From: Flavicella sp965243265
GTDB lineage: Bacteria; Bacteroidota; Bacteroidia; Flavobacteriales; Flavobacteriaceae
NCBI GenBank assembly: GCA_965243265.1
Contig: CBDEUL010000002.1
Span: forward strand, 62,001 to 126,000
Direction: 5' to 3'
DNA: 64,000 nt
Shown piece by piece: positions 18,456 through 27,074 of this stretch. Under the pieces are notes generated by a model that had not been told where the DNA came from, searched no databases, and saw only the letters and a list, made by a program, of their open reading frames with translations. A program made the translations under genes and the position numbers. The stretch's first letter is position 1. Each line of letters starts with the position of its first letter.

Positions 18456-19247
18456 TTATCTTATTTGATCTATGAATTCTTTACATGAAATTCCTGGATT
18501 TTCTGTTTTCATAAAGTTTTCTCCTATCAAGAAACCTTCAAATCCATATTCTTTTAAACCTGTAATAATTTTAGGATCACTAATACCACTTTCAGAAACT
18601 TTTATACAAGTATCTGGTATTTCTGCTGCCAATGCTATTGAATGTTCTAAATCTACTTGGAAGGTTTTTAAATTTCTGTTATTAATTCCAATCACTTTTC
18701 CATCTAAATCAGATATTTTATCTAATTCTTCACGACTGTGTATTTCATACAAAACACTCAATCCTAAATCTTCTGCTAACTGTCCGTAGTTTTTCAATTC
18801 TTCTGCTGTCAAACAAGCTGCAATCAATAAAATTGCATCTGCTCCTATGGCTTTTGCTTCTACTATTTGAAATCCATCTACCACAAAATCTTTACGCAAA
18901 ATAGGTCGTACTGTATTTACTTTTCTTGCGTTCATTAAATCAACCATCGTTCCTCCAAAATAACGTGTATCTGTTAAGACAGATTGGGCTGCTACATTGG
19001 CATCTAAATATCCTTGAGTAACTTCTTCTACAGTTACTTTATCATTTATAATTCCTTTTGATGGCGATTGTCTTTTAAACTCTGCTATAATTCCTGAAGA
19101 TCCTCTTTCTGTTAATGCTGTAGCTAAAGACAAAGGTGTTCTTTTAAAAACGGGACTTTTCACCAGTTTTTCAATAGAAATTTCTGTTCTTATTTTTGCT
19201 ACTTCTTGCTTTTTAAAAGCTACTATTTGATCTAAAATATTACTCAT
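18456..19247 (-). CDS. trpC: Indole-3-glycerol phosphate synthase
   Basis: 263 residues, TIM-barrel. IIAEFKRQSPSKG (about 53-65) carries the catalytic Lys and substrate contacts; ILRKDFVVD and INNRNLKTF are the other conserved strands. SESGIS near the C-terminus binds phosphate. It is a stand-alone protein, not fused to TrpF. It lies between trpD and trpF in the operon. Confidence 0.97.
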   Translation of the reverse strand: MSNILDQIVAFKKQEVAKIRTEISIEKLVKSPVFKRTPLSLATALTERGSSGIIAEFKRQSPSKGIINDKVTVEEVTQGYLDANVAAQSVLTDTRYFGGTMVDLMNARKVNTVRPILRKDFVVDGFQIVEAKAIGADAILLIAACLTAEELKNYGQLAEDLGLSVLYEIHSREELDKISDLDGKVIGINNRNLKTFQVDLEHSIALAAEIPDTCIKVSESGISDPKIITGLKEYGFEGFLIGENFMKTENPGISCKEFIDQIR

Positions 19248-19314
19248 TTTATCTTGTAATTACTTGTATCAATTTGTTTTCTTTAAAGCTTATATTTTGA
19301 TACTCGTTATTAAT

Positions 19315-20301
19315 TTAATCTATTATTAAACGAAGGGCTTCTTTTGCTTTTAAGCCTAAAAGAGCGTCTTTGGCTTCTTCAAAAGCTACTTCAAAGCTTT
19401 TAGTAGCGTCAAATGTTTTTAAAGCAAATGCTGCATTTGTCAACACTACATTGTTTTGTGCTTCCGTTCCTTTCCCTTCTAAAATATTCTTGAAAATTGC
19501 TGCTGCTTCTGGAACAGAATTTCCTCCAAAAATTTCAGACTGTTGCAATTTTTTCATTCCCAAATCTGAAGGGCTTATCAACTGCTCTCCTTCTTTAGTA
19601 AATAATTTGAATGATGATGTTAATGAAATTTCATCATATCCATCCAAAGCATATAGTATTCCATAATTCAAATCTACATTCTGCAATAGATAGTTATAGC
19701 AGCGGGCTACTTCCAAATTAAAAACTCCCACCAACTGATTCTGAGGCTGGCTTGGATTTACCAAAGGTCCTAACATATTAAAAAAGGTTTTTATACCTAA
19801 TTCTTTCCTTACTGGTCCAACTGCCTTCATTGCTGGATGAAACAATGGCGCATGTAAAAAACAGATATTTGCTTTTTCTAATTGTCTTTTTAAAGTAGTT
19901 TCATCATTTGTAAATTTATACCCCAAATACTCCAACATATTAGAGGATCCCGAAGCTGAAGAAACACTGTAATTCCCGTGCTTAGCTACCTTATTACCTG
20001 TACCTGCTACAATAAAAGAGGTTAATGTTGATATATTAAATGTGTTTTTTCCATCTCCTCCTGTTCCACATAAATCAATTGTATTAAAGTCTGATAAATC
20101 TACTTTAACTGCCAGCTCTAACAATGCTTCTCTAAAACCTGATAATTCTGAAACTGTAATTGGTCGCATTCTAAAAACCGTTAAAAAAGCTGCCAAATGT
20201 GCTTGGTTAAACGTTTCTTTAGCAATTGCAATCAACACTTCTTTTGCTTCAGTATGCGAAAGTGTTTGATGTTCAAATAGCTTGTTTAATATCTGTTTCA
20301 T
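19315..20301 (-). CDS. trpD: Anthranilate phosphoribosyltransferase
   Basis: 328 residues. CGTGGDGKNTFN (78-89) binds PRPP; KHGNYSVSS (107-115) is the second conserved loop, in a form common in Bacteroidota. It attaches phosphoribose to anthranilate, the second step of the pathway. The protein is free, not fused to TrpG. Position in the operon: after trpG. Confidence 0.97.
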   Translation of the reverse strand: MKQILNKLFEHQTLSHTEAKEVLIAIAKETFNQAHLAAFLTVFRMRPITVSELSGFREALLELAVKVDLSDFNTIDLCGTGGDGKNTFNISTLTSFIVAGTGNKVAKHGNYSVSSASGSSNMLEYLGYKFTNDETTLKRQLEKANICFLHAPLFHPAMKAVGPVRKELGIKTFFNMLGPLVNPSQPQNQLVGVFNLEVARCYNYLLQNVDLNYGILYALDGYDEISLTSSFKLFTKEGEQLISPSDLGMKKLQQSEIFGGNSVPEAAAIFKNILEGKGTEAQNNVVLTNAAFALKTFDATKSFEVAFEEAKDALLGLKAKEALRLIID

Positions 20302-20339
20302 TTATTTCTTGTATTTGTATAGGGAACTGAACCTGTCAA

Positions 20340-20918
20340 CTATTTTTCTAAATTTTCTATAAAATTACGAAGCATTTTTTCTCCTAAAGGGGTTAAAATT
20401 GATTCTGGATGAAACTGAACAGCACTTACATTATAAGAGCTGTGTTCTAGTGCCATAATTCCTCCTTCTTCGTCTTCTGCTGTAACTTTTAACTCTGTTG
20501 GAAAATCTGAACGTTGTGCTATCCATGAATGATATCTTGCTGCTTCAAATTTTTCAGGAAGTCCTTGAAATATCAAAGCGTCTTTATCTGTAACAGTCAT
20601 CTCTGTTGCAACTCCATGATATACTTTATCCATATTGATAATAGTTCCTCCAAAAACTTCTGTAATAGCTTGCAAGCCTAAACAAACTGCAAAAATAGGT
20701 TTTGTTGCTGCATAAGTTTTTATCACCTCTTTTAAAATTCCTGCTTCATCAGGAATTCCCGGTCCTGGTGATAAAATAATTAAATCATAATTCCCTACAT
20801 CTGGAATTGAAATTTTATCATTTCTATATACATCAGGAAAAATTCCTGTAATTTCTTCTACCAAGTGTACTAGGTTATAGGTAAAAGAATCGTAGTTATC
20901 TAATATTAATATTTTCAT
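20340..20918 (-). CDS. trpG: Anthranilate synthase component II (glutamine amidotransferase)
   Basis: 192 residues, class I amidotransferase. The triad is Cys79 (AVCLGLQ), His170 and Glu172 (FHPES). It supplies ammonia from glutamine to TrpE. TrpG-type proteins can also serve 4-amino-4-deoxychorismate synthase (PabA role); a pabA was not seen in the window, so dual use is possible. It follows trpE by 52 bp. Confidence 0.94.
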   Translation of the reverse strand: MKILILDNYDSFTYNLVHLVEEITGIFPDVYRNDKISIPDVGNYDLIILSPGPGIPDEAGILKEVIKTYAATKPIFAVCLGLQAITEVFGGTIINMDKVYHGVATEMTVTDKDALIFQGLPEKFEAARYHSWIAQRSDFPTELKVTAEDEEGGIMALEHSSYNVSAVQFHPESILTPLGEKMLRNFIENLEK

Positions 20919-20970
20919 ATTTTTAGCTTTTGACTCATCACTATTGCTTTAAATGAATAGTGAAAACTAT

Positions 20971-22365
20971 TTATATTTTTTCGGCTAAAACCAATGCTTT
21001 TTTCAAAGCTGCCAATTTATTATTTACCTCTTGCAATTCGCTTTCTTCGTCCGAATTTATAACAATCCCTGCTCCTGCTTGTGAGTACAGAACGTTGTTT
21101 TTACTTACAAAAGAACGAATAGCAATGGCTAAATTTACAGAACCATCTAAGCCTATTACCCCTACGGCACCTCCATAAAATCCTCTTGTTTGGTTTTCAT
21201 AGGTATCTATCAACTCCATGGCTTTGTATTTTGGTGCACCACTCAAAGTTCCTGCTGGAAAAGTATCTCCAACAATTTCTATTGGATTTCCCTTTATATC
21301 TCCTTGTACTGTAGACACCAAATGAATTACATGACTGAAATATTGTACTTCTTTAAATACCTCTACACTTACATGATCTGCATGCTTACTCAAATCATTT
21401 CGAGCCAAATCAACCAACATTACGTGTTCGGCATTTTCTTTTTTATCTTCTGATAATTTTTTACCTAATTTAATATCTTCAGCCATATCTCCAGTTCTTC
21501 TAAAAGTACCAGCAATAGGGTTTATAATGGCTTTTCCTTTTCCTACTTTGATTTGTGCTTCTGGAGATGATCCCATTAACTTAAAGTTTCCATAGTCAAA
21601 ATAAAACAGGTATGGCGATGGGTTTATAGATCTTAAAGCTCTATAAACATTGAACTCATCTCCCTTAAATGCTTGTTGAAATTGACGTGATAATACAATT
21701 TGGAATACATCTCCTCTTTTACAGTGTGCTTTCCCCTTGGCTACATAGTCTTTAAAATCTTCATCTGTACAATTAGAAGTTTCCTCTCCTTCAAAATTAA
21801 AACTTTGTGTATTGTATGCTTTTGATTTTATAATAGTCTCTATCTCTTCTAAACGAGATGTTTTACCTTCTTCTAGATTCTCTATCAAAATCATTTCATC
21901 ATTAAAATGATTGATGGCTATTACAAACCTAAAAAAGCTGTATTGCATTAATGGTATCGCAGAAGGTGCTTGTTTTGACGTAAATTCTATATTTTCAAAA
22001 TATTGAACTCCATCATAAGTTGTATACCCATACAAACCATTAAATCCTTTAATTTCTGGAGAACAATCCAAATCTATACGATCTGTATATCCTTGAAAAA
22101 CATCATAGAAATTAGTGTTTTCTAATTTTTGATTATCCAATTCCACATCATTATGACTTAATGATAAGTGATGGTTTTCTGCTTTTATAGTTACAATAGG
22201 TTCTATACATAAAAAAGAAAAACTTTCTTCTTTACTGTGATAATCTGAACTTTCTAACAAAAGTGTATTGGCAAATTTATCTCTAAATTTCAAATACAAA
22301 CCTACAGGTGTTACTGTATCTGCTATTCTTGTTTTAGTTATTGACTTTAACTTAATTTTTTTCAT
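20971..22365 (-). CDS. trpE: Anthranilate synthase component I
   Basis: 464 residues, chorismate-binding family. The feedback-site motif LLESS (36-40) is intact, which separates it from PabB/MenF and implies inhibition by tryptophan. The chorismate domain shows QIVLSRQF, SPEAQIKV, PIAGTFRR, LVDLARNDL and GTLSGAPKYKAME. It is the first structural gene of the operon, 78 bp downstream of the attenuator. Confidence 0.96.
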   Translation of the reverse strand: MKKIKLKSITKTRIADTVTPVGLYLKFRDKFANTLLLESSDYHSKEESFSFLCIEPIVTIKAENHHLSLSHNDVELDNQKLENTNFYDVFQGYTDRIDLDCSPEIKGFNGLYGYTTYDGVQYFENIEFTSKQAPSAIPLMQYSFFRFVIAINHFNDEMILIENLEEGKTSRLEEIETIIKSKAYNTQSFNFEGEETSNCTDEDFKDYVAKGKAHCKRGDVFQIVLSRQFQQAFKGDEFNVYRALRSINPSPYLFYFDYGNFKLMGSSPEAQIKVGKGKAIINPIAGTFRRTGDMAEDIKLGKKLSEDKKENAEHVMLVDLARNDLSKHADHVSVEVFKEVQYFSHVIHLVSTVQGDIKGNPIEIVGDTFPAGTLSGAPKYKAMELIDTYENQTRGFYGGAVGVIGLDGSVNLAIAIRSFVSKNNVLYSQAGAGIVINSDEESELQEVNNKLAALKKALVLAEKI

Positions 22366-22443
22366 TTTATTAAATGTTGAATCATTTATTTGTTTAATCG
22401 ATTGTATCTCATAAACCTTAAAAAGTTCCCTTCACAGGAAATC

Positions 22444-22473
22444 AAAAAAGGCTTATCGTGAGATAAGCCTTTT
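22444..22473 (-). terminator. trp attenuator (intrinsic terminator in the leader)
   Basis: On the minus strand a hairpin AAAGGCTTATC-TCAC-GATAAGCCTTT is followed by a T-run, between the leader peptide and trpE. The loop region CTCAC (22458-22462) can pair with GTGAG at 22508-22512, directly after the leader stop codon, giving a candidate antiterminator nucleus of 5 bp. The termination hairpin is certain; the alternative pairing is inferred. Confidence 0.85.
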
Positions 22474-22512
22474 ATTTATATATTTTAATACAAAAACACA
22501 GGATTTACTCAC

Positions 22513-22563
22513 TTATGAATTAAGAGAGTTCCACCACCATGTATTTGCTATATTACTTTTCAA
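22513..22563 (-). CDS. trpL: trp operon leader peptide (16 residues, three consecutive Trp)
   Basis: On the minus strand a TTG start (22563-22561) opens a 16-codon frame reading MKSNIANTWWWNSLNS and ending TAA. Three UGG codons lie together at 22531-22539. This is the arrangement of a ribosome-mediated attenuation leader: when charged tRNA-Trp is short the ribosome stalls at the Trp codons and the downstream terminator is not formed. It sits 20 bp after the promoter -7 box and 40 bp before the attenuator. The start codon choice is inferred from the frame; no in-frame ATG exists nearby. Confidence 0.85.
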   Translation of the reverse strand: MKSNIANTWWWNSLNS

Positions 22564-22582
22564 TTTTAAATATTTTGAAGTA

Positions 22583-22613
22583 CAAAAATAAGATAGATTT
22601 CTTAAATATCAAA
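22583..22613 (-). promoter_or_regulatory. trp operon promoter
   Basis: On the minus strand TTTG (22613-22610), 19 nt spacer, TATTTTTG (22590-22583), matching the Bacteroidota TTTG-N19-TAnnTTTG consensus. Transcription would start about 12-15 bp before the leader TTG. Confidence 0.8.
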
Positions 22614-22720
22614 CTTTATTAAGAAACAATTTTTTAACCGGAATCTCTTATAAAGAATATCCTAATTCATACATTTTTTTCAAAGACACCACACTCTTAT
22701 AAATACTTGTTTTACGGCAT

Positions 22721-22755
22721 AAAAAAACTCGAAGAAAAAATCTTCGAGTTTTTTT
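22721..22755 (-). terminator. Terminator after the ppiD-like gene
   Basis: A 15-bp perfect hairpin (arm AAAAAAACTCGAAGA, loop of five A on the plus strand) 22 bp downstream of the ppiD-like stop; A/T tracts flank both sides. Confidence 0.88.
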
Positions 22756-22776
22756 ATTTGATTAAATAAGCTTGTA

Positions 22777-24921
22777 TTAATACATATTAGCTCTTAAATC
22801 TTCTATAGAAGATATGTCTTTTAAAGCTGTATAAATTTGTCCTGAAACTTTGTTTTGGTTTTCTTTTACCAAACTATTTCTTGCTCCTTCATAACTAGAA
22901 AGTTCTTCTGGCAATTCTTTATTCGCTACTTCCAAAGCAAATACTCCTTTTTCACCTACTATCTTTGCAGCTAACTTATCTACAGTTACTCCGTACATTG
23001 CACCAACAACAGCTGGCTCTGTACCTACTCCTGGAATTGTTGGAGCACTTAATTTTACATTTGAAAATTGTTTAACTGCTGTATTATTAGCTGTTGCTAT
23101 ACCTTCTAAACTTGTAGCATTCATTTTAGCTGCTAACAATGCGGCTTTCTTTTCTTTAATTAAGATAGGTTCTACTGTTGCGTACGCTTTTGCTGAACTC
23201 ATCAAACCTTTTGCTGCTTTGTTTGTCAGAACAACTACTGCATATCCATTATCTAAATCAAATCTTTTTCCTGATTTTAATGCTGTTTCCTCATCAAATG
23301 CCCATCTAACAATACTTCTACTTGCTCCTAAACCTGAAAGATTATCATCCATTGCTTTAACACCTACTAAAGGACGAGACACATAGTTCCCTTCTTTTAC
23401 CAATTCTTCATAGTTTCCTCCTGAAGAAAGTTTATAAGCCAATGTTTCTGCTTCTTCGAATATTTCATTCTCTGTTGCCTCAGATGCTTCTATCTTTCTT
23501 GCAATTGTTGCCAATTGAATTGCTTTTTGATAATTCTTTTGGTCGGTAATTTTAATTACATGAATTCCAAAAACAGTTTTAACAATTCCTATAGATCCTT
23601 TTTTATTTAAGAAAGCATAATCTCTAAATTCAGGAACCATTTGATTGTATGTAAACCAATCTAACTCTCCTCCTTTTGATGCATTAGATGTATCTGCTGA
23701 TAAATTTTTCGCTAGAGTTGCAAATTTAGCAGAACTCTTCTTTACTACTTTCACAATACTATCTGCTAATTTTTCAGCTTCTTCTTCGGTACGTATTACA
23801 GTTTCATTTGCAGATCTTGCTCCTACGTACGAGATTAAAATATGGCTTGCCTTTACAGAATCTGGCATTTTAATAACATCTTCTACTTTTGAAAGTCTTA
23901 AATGATTTTGAAATTTATAAGGTCCTACAACCGTTCCTTCTTCTGCATTAAACAACTCATCTGCTACAACTGTAGGCAAGTTGTTTTTATATAAATATTT
24001 CGTATCTAAAGGTAAATCAGAATCATTTTCAGCAATAAAACCTGCGGCATCTTCTGTATTCTCAAAACCAACAACTTCGATTGTAGATTTTGTAGCATTG
24101 CTATATTCTTCTTTATCTTCTATTAAAGAAATTAATTCTGCTTTGATTGCTTCTTCGTCTTCTGCTGATGCTTTGATATCAAATTTCACATATTCGATAT
24201 CTCTTGTTTCATCTACAGTAAATTCTGCATCATGTTGTGCTACATAAGCTTCTACTTCTTCAGGAGATACTTTTACTTCTTCATTTTTAATAGAACTGTA
24301 AGGAAGGTATACATATGAACCGCTTAATTTTGTTTGCGCTTCAAAGTATTTTCTTTTTCCTTCTACCAAAGAAGCTCCTGTACCCAATTTCACCAATTGT
24401 GTATAAGCCTTTCTTTCAATATTAGCTGCTACGTTTTTTTCTGTGTCTAACCAGTTTAACCATGCTGAATTTGCTTGACCGTTTGCTGATTCTTTTAAAT
24501 TAGCAATATATTCTTTCAACTTTTCTTCGTCAAAAAGTCCAATTTCATTTTTAAAAATTTCTGCATTTTGAATTGATGAAATTTGAGTAATTCCATTCCA
24601 AATATCTTTTTCTCCAACAACAATACCTGCTTTCTCTAATTGTTCTTGATAAATCTTTTCACTAAGAATTCTATTCCATACAGCATTGATTGCTTGCATT
24701 TCTGTAATTCTATTTCCGTTACTTGATTTATAGGCCTCTACTCTAGTAGCAAATTCTTGTCTACTAATAACCTCTTCATTCACAACTCCAACAGAGTTTA
24801 TTTTGTTTGAACTAAAAAAATCTATGATATCTTTAGGACTCGCTACAAATGCGAATAAAGCCAAACCGATAATTACAATTAAGAACATTGAACGTTCTCT
24901 AATTTTTGATAAAATTGCCAT
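22777..24921 (-). CDS. PpiD-like periplasmic foldase (SurA N-domain plus parvulin PPIase)
   Basis: 714 residues with one N-terminal membrane anchor (about 12-28, IVIIGLALFAFVASP) preceded by RER, so inserted with a large periplasmic part. NEEVISRQEFATRVEAYK starts a SurA-N-like chaperone region. A parvulin domain lies in the middle: VKASHILISYVG (about 353-364), then SKGGELDWFTYNQMVPEFRDYAF and IGIVKTVFGIHVIKI. It assists folding of envelope proteins on the periplasmic face. It is the last gene of the coaX-lptC cluster, with a strong terminator. Confidence 0.88.
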   Translation of the reverse strand: MAILSKIRERSMFLIVIIGLALFAFVASPKDIIDFFSSNKINSVGVVNEEVISRQEFATRVEAYKSSNGNRITEMQAINAVWNRILSEKIYQEQLEKAGIVVGEKDIWNGITQISSIQNAEIFKNEIGLFDEEKLKEYIANLKESANGQANSAWLNWLDTEKNVAANIERKAYTQLVKLGTGASLVEGKRKYFEAQTKLSGSYVYLPYSSIKNEEVKVSPEEVEAYVAQHDAEFTVDETRDIEYVKFDIKASAEDEEAIKAELISLIEDKEEYSNATKSTIEVVGFENTEDAAGFIAENDSDLPLDTKYLYKNNLPTVVADELFNAEEGTVVGPYKFQNHLRLSKVEDVIKMPDSVKASHILISYVGARSANETVIRTEEEAEKLADSIVKVVKKSSAKFATLAKNLSADTSNASKGGELDWFTYNQMVPEFRDYAFLNKKGSIGIVKTVFGIHVIKITDQKNYQKAIQLATIARKIEASEATENEIFEEAETLAYKLSSGGNYEELVKEGNYVSRPLVGVKAMDDNLSGLGASRSIVRWAFDEETALKSGKRFDLDNGYAVVVLTNKAAKGLMSSAKAYATVEPILIKEKKAALLAAKMNATSLEGIATANNTAVKQFSNVKLSAPTIPGVGTEPAVVGAMYGVTVDKLAAKIVGEKGVFALEVANKELPEELSSYEGARNSLVKENQNKVSGQIYTALKDISSIEDLRANMY

Positions 24922-25033
24922 TTCTTATTCTAATAATTTATTGATAGTGTGCGAAAATACAATTTAGTCTTTAATAATGAAAGTGAAATTCAGAATTATT
25001 AAAGCTAAAAAAAAGATACTGATACAAAGGGGG

Positions 25034-26311
25034 TTAAGAGGGCAAAATAACTTTTAAAAAGACCTCTTCTATCTTAGAAGAAGACACTTTGAGTACTTGA
25101 ATTTCAAAGTCTTCAATTCTAACAAAATCACCTTTTTCTGGAATATCTTCAGTGAACTCTAAAATAAAACCTCCCAAGGTTTCATAACTTTCTTCCTTAG
25201 GCAAATTTAGTCCGTACTCTTCGTTTAGGTAATCTATTTCTAAACGTGCAGAGAACTCATATTCATTCTCTGTTATTTGTTTATCTAGTAACTCTATTGA
25301 ATCATGTTCATCCTCTATCTCTCCAAAAAGTTCCTCTATAATATCCTCTACAGTAATAATACCAGATGTTCCTCCGTATTCATCTAAAACAACGGCAATA
25401 CTTTTTCTTTTTTTAATCAATCCATTTAGTACATCTCCAATAATAATTGATTCTGGAACAATTTCTACCGGCATTAATATAGATTTGATACTTTTTGGTT
25501 TTTTAAACAAATCAAAAACTCTTACGTACCCTATAATATCATCTAAAGAAGTTTTGTATACAATGATTTTTGAAAGTCCTGTTTCTACAAAAAGGTTTTT
25601 CAAATTAGCTATTGATTCATGAATTTCTACGGCAATAATTTCCGTTCTTGGAACCATTATTTCTCTTGCCTTTAACTTATGGAAATCTAAAGCATTTTGA
25701 AATATTTGAATTTCTGAATCAATCTCTTTTGTTTCATCTGTAGTATCTAATTGTTCTGATATATAATCGCCCAATTCCTCTTTACTAAACTCTTTTTGTG
25801 CCTCTTGTTCATTGGCATTAAAAAACACCCTTAAAACAAAGTCAGAAATAGCAGTCATAAAACCTGATATATAATAAAACAATACATAAAACACATATGC
25901 CGGTACAGCAAATGCCTTTAAGGTTTCATTAGCATAAATTCTAAAAATTGCTTTGGGTAAAAATTCTGCTGTAATTAATATTACTATTGTAGATATAAAT
26001 GTTTGCGTAAACAGAATAATAAAATCGTTTACAAAAACTCCTGGAAACGCCGTTATCAAATACTTTAACAACACCACTCCCATATAATAACTATATATCA
26101 CCAATGCTATATTATTCCCTATAAGCATTGTTGCTATAAATTTAGAAGACTTCTGGGTAAGCCTATCTAGAATAACCGATATAAAGCCATTCCCTTTTTT
26201 TTCTAATTCTATATGCAATTTATTTGCAGACACAAACGCAATCTCCAAGCCCGAAAAAAAGGCTGAAAACAGTACTGATATCAATATTATAACAATTTCT
26301 ATCTGCATCAA
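25034..26311 (-). CDS. CNNM/CBS-domain (CorC/HlyC-type) membrane transporter
   Basis: 425 residues. An N-terminal CNNM (DUF21) membrane domain begins FFSGLEIAFVSANKLHIELEK and includes AEFLPKAIFRIYAN. Next come paired CBS domains (AREIMVPRTEIIAVE and AVVLDEYGGTSGIITVEDIIEELFGEIEDEHD) and a C-terminal CorC_HlyC domain ending VFLKVILPS. Family members export Mg2+/Co2+ or act in ion homeostasis; the hemolysin name is historical. It overlaps the operon flow, 6 bp after the small membrane protein. Confidence 0.87.
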   Translation of the reverse strand: MMQIEIVIILISVLFSAFFSGLEIAFVSANKLHIELEKKGNGFISVILDRLTQKSSKFIATMLIGNNIALVIYSYYMGVVLLKYLITAFPGVFVNDFIILFTQTFISTIVILITAEFLPKAIFRIYANETLKAFAVPAYVFYVLFYYISGFMTAISDFVLRVFFNANEQEAQKEFSKEELGDYISEQLDTTDETKEIDSEIQIFQNALDFHKLKAREIMVPRTEIIAVEIHESIANLKNLFVETGLSKIIVYKTSLDDIIGYVRVFDLFKKPKSIKSILMPVEIVPESIIIGDVLNGLIKKRKSIAVVLDEYGGTSGIITVEDIIEELFGEIEDEHDSIELLDKQITENEYEFSARLEIDYLNEEYGLNLPKEESYETLGGFILEFTEDIPEKGDFVRIEDFEIQVLKVSSSKIEEVFLKVILPS

Positions 26312-26317
26312 AAACTA

Positions 26318-26500
26318 TTATTTAGATCTTTTTTGTCTAAACTTTCTTTTGAAAAAATACATAAAAATAGCGAAAGCACTAAAAACAAAAGACAAATAAG
26401 CCTTTTCTCTTTCTTCACTAAATTTTGAAATACCTTCTATAATAAAGACTACTGCAATTGCCAAATAGGCATATTCAAAATACTTACTTACTTTATTCAT
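26318..26500 (-). CDS. Small two-helix membrane protein
   Basis: 60 residues with two hydrophobic segments (about 10-26 and 33-49) and a strongly basic tail FFKRKFRQKRSK, so the C-terminus should be cytoplasmic. I do not recognise a family. Its ATG overlaps the lptC stop as TAATG (26498-26502), indicating translational coupling, and the CNNM gene starts 6 bp after its stop. A role linked to LPS transport is only suggested by position. Confidence 0.65.
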   Translation of the reverse strand: MNKVSKYFEYAYLAIAVVFIIEGISKFSEEREKAYLSFVFSAFAIFMYFFKRKFRQKRSK

Positions 26501-27066
26501 TATTCTTCATTTTTTAAATATACATCTCCTGTAACATGCTTTAAAACCCACCCTTGGAGATCTTGTCTTGATTCAAAACCAATTCCGTTTATGGTATCTT
26601 GCTCTAAAGTAAGTCTAAACTTTTCTTCTGTAAAAAAGAAGTTCGTTTTCTGATCCCAATACAGTTGAGATGTTTCTAATTTTGATTTATCCTTATGATT
26701 GAGCACTTCCACATTTCCTACAATTTCAGATATTGCGGTTTTGCTATAGGAAATAGCATAGTTACCTGTTACCGTAGTCGAATCTCCTTCAACCCCAATA
26801 GTAACCAATTTTATTCCTTTAGGAAATTCTTGATATGGATGTTCTTTTCTGTTTGAAAAATCATACAGCAAAGGTGTTATCATTCTAAAAACAATTCTTC
26901 CCGAATCTTTATATACATGGTTCACATTAAAAGATTCTCCTATTGGCTTATTTTTATCTGCCAAAAAATCGTTGACTTCTTTTACGCTATTCACACAAGA
27001 AAAAAACATTGCTATCAAACTAATGATAGCAATGTTTCTAAAAATATTTTTCATTTTTTTTAGCAT
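26500..27066 (-). CDS. lptC: LPS export system protein LptC
   Basis: 188 residues. A lipoprotein-type signal (IISLIAMFFSCVNS, Cys24) precedes a beta-jellyroll LptC domain: KDSGRIVFRMITPLL, the 'Y.EFPKGIKL' strand, ISEIVGNVEVLN and WDQKTNFFFTEEKFRL are typical of Bacteroidota LptC. It bridges the inner-membrane LptBFG complex to LptA. Lipidation instead of a membrane helix is common in this phylum. It follows the TPR gene by 8 bp. Confidence 0.88.
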   Translation of the reverse strand: MLKKMKNIFRNIAIISLIAMFFSCVNSVKEVNDFLADKNKPIGESFNVNHVYKDSGRIVFRMITPLLYDFSNRKEHPYQEFPKGIKLVTIGVEGDSTTVTGNYAISYSKTAISEIVGNVEVLNHKDKSKLETSQLYWDQKTNFFFTEEKFRLTLEQDTINGIGFESRQDLQGWVLKHVTGDVYLKNEE

Positions 27067-27074
27067 TCCGAAAT

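Noticed and set aside
25034..26311. Hemolysin or gliding protein GldE
   Set aside because: CNNM/CBS/CorC architecture indicates an ion-transport protein; the gldD/ssb neighbours of gldE are absent.
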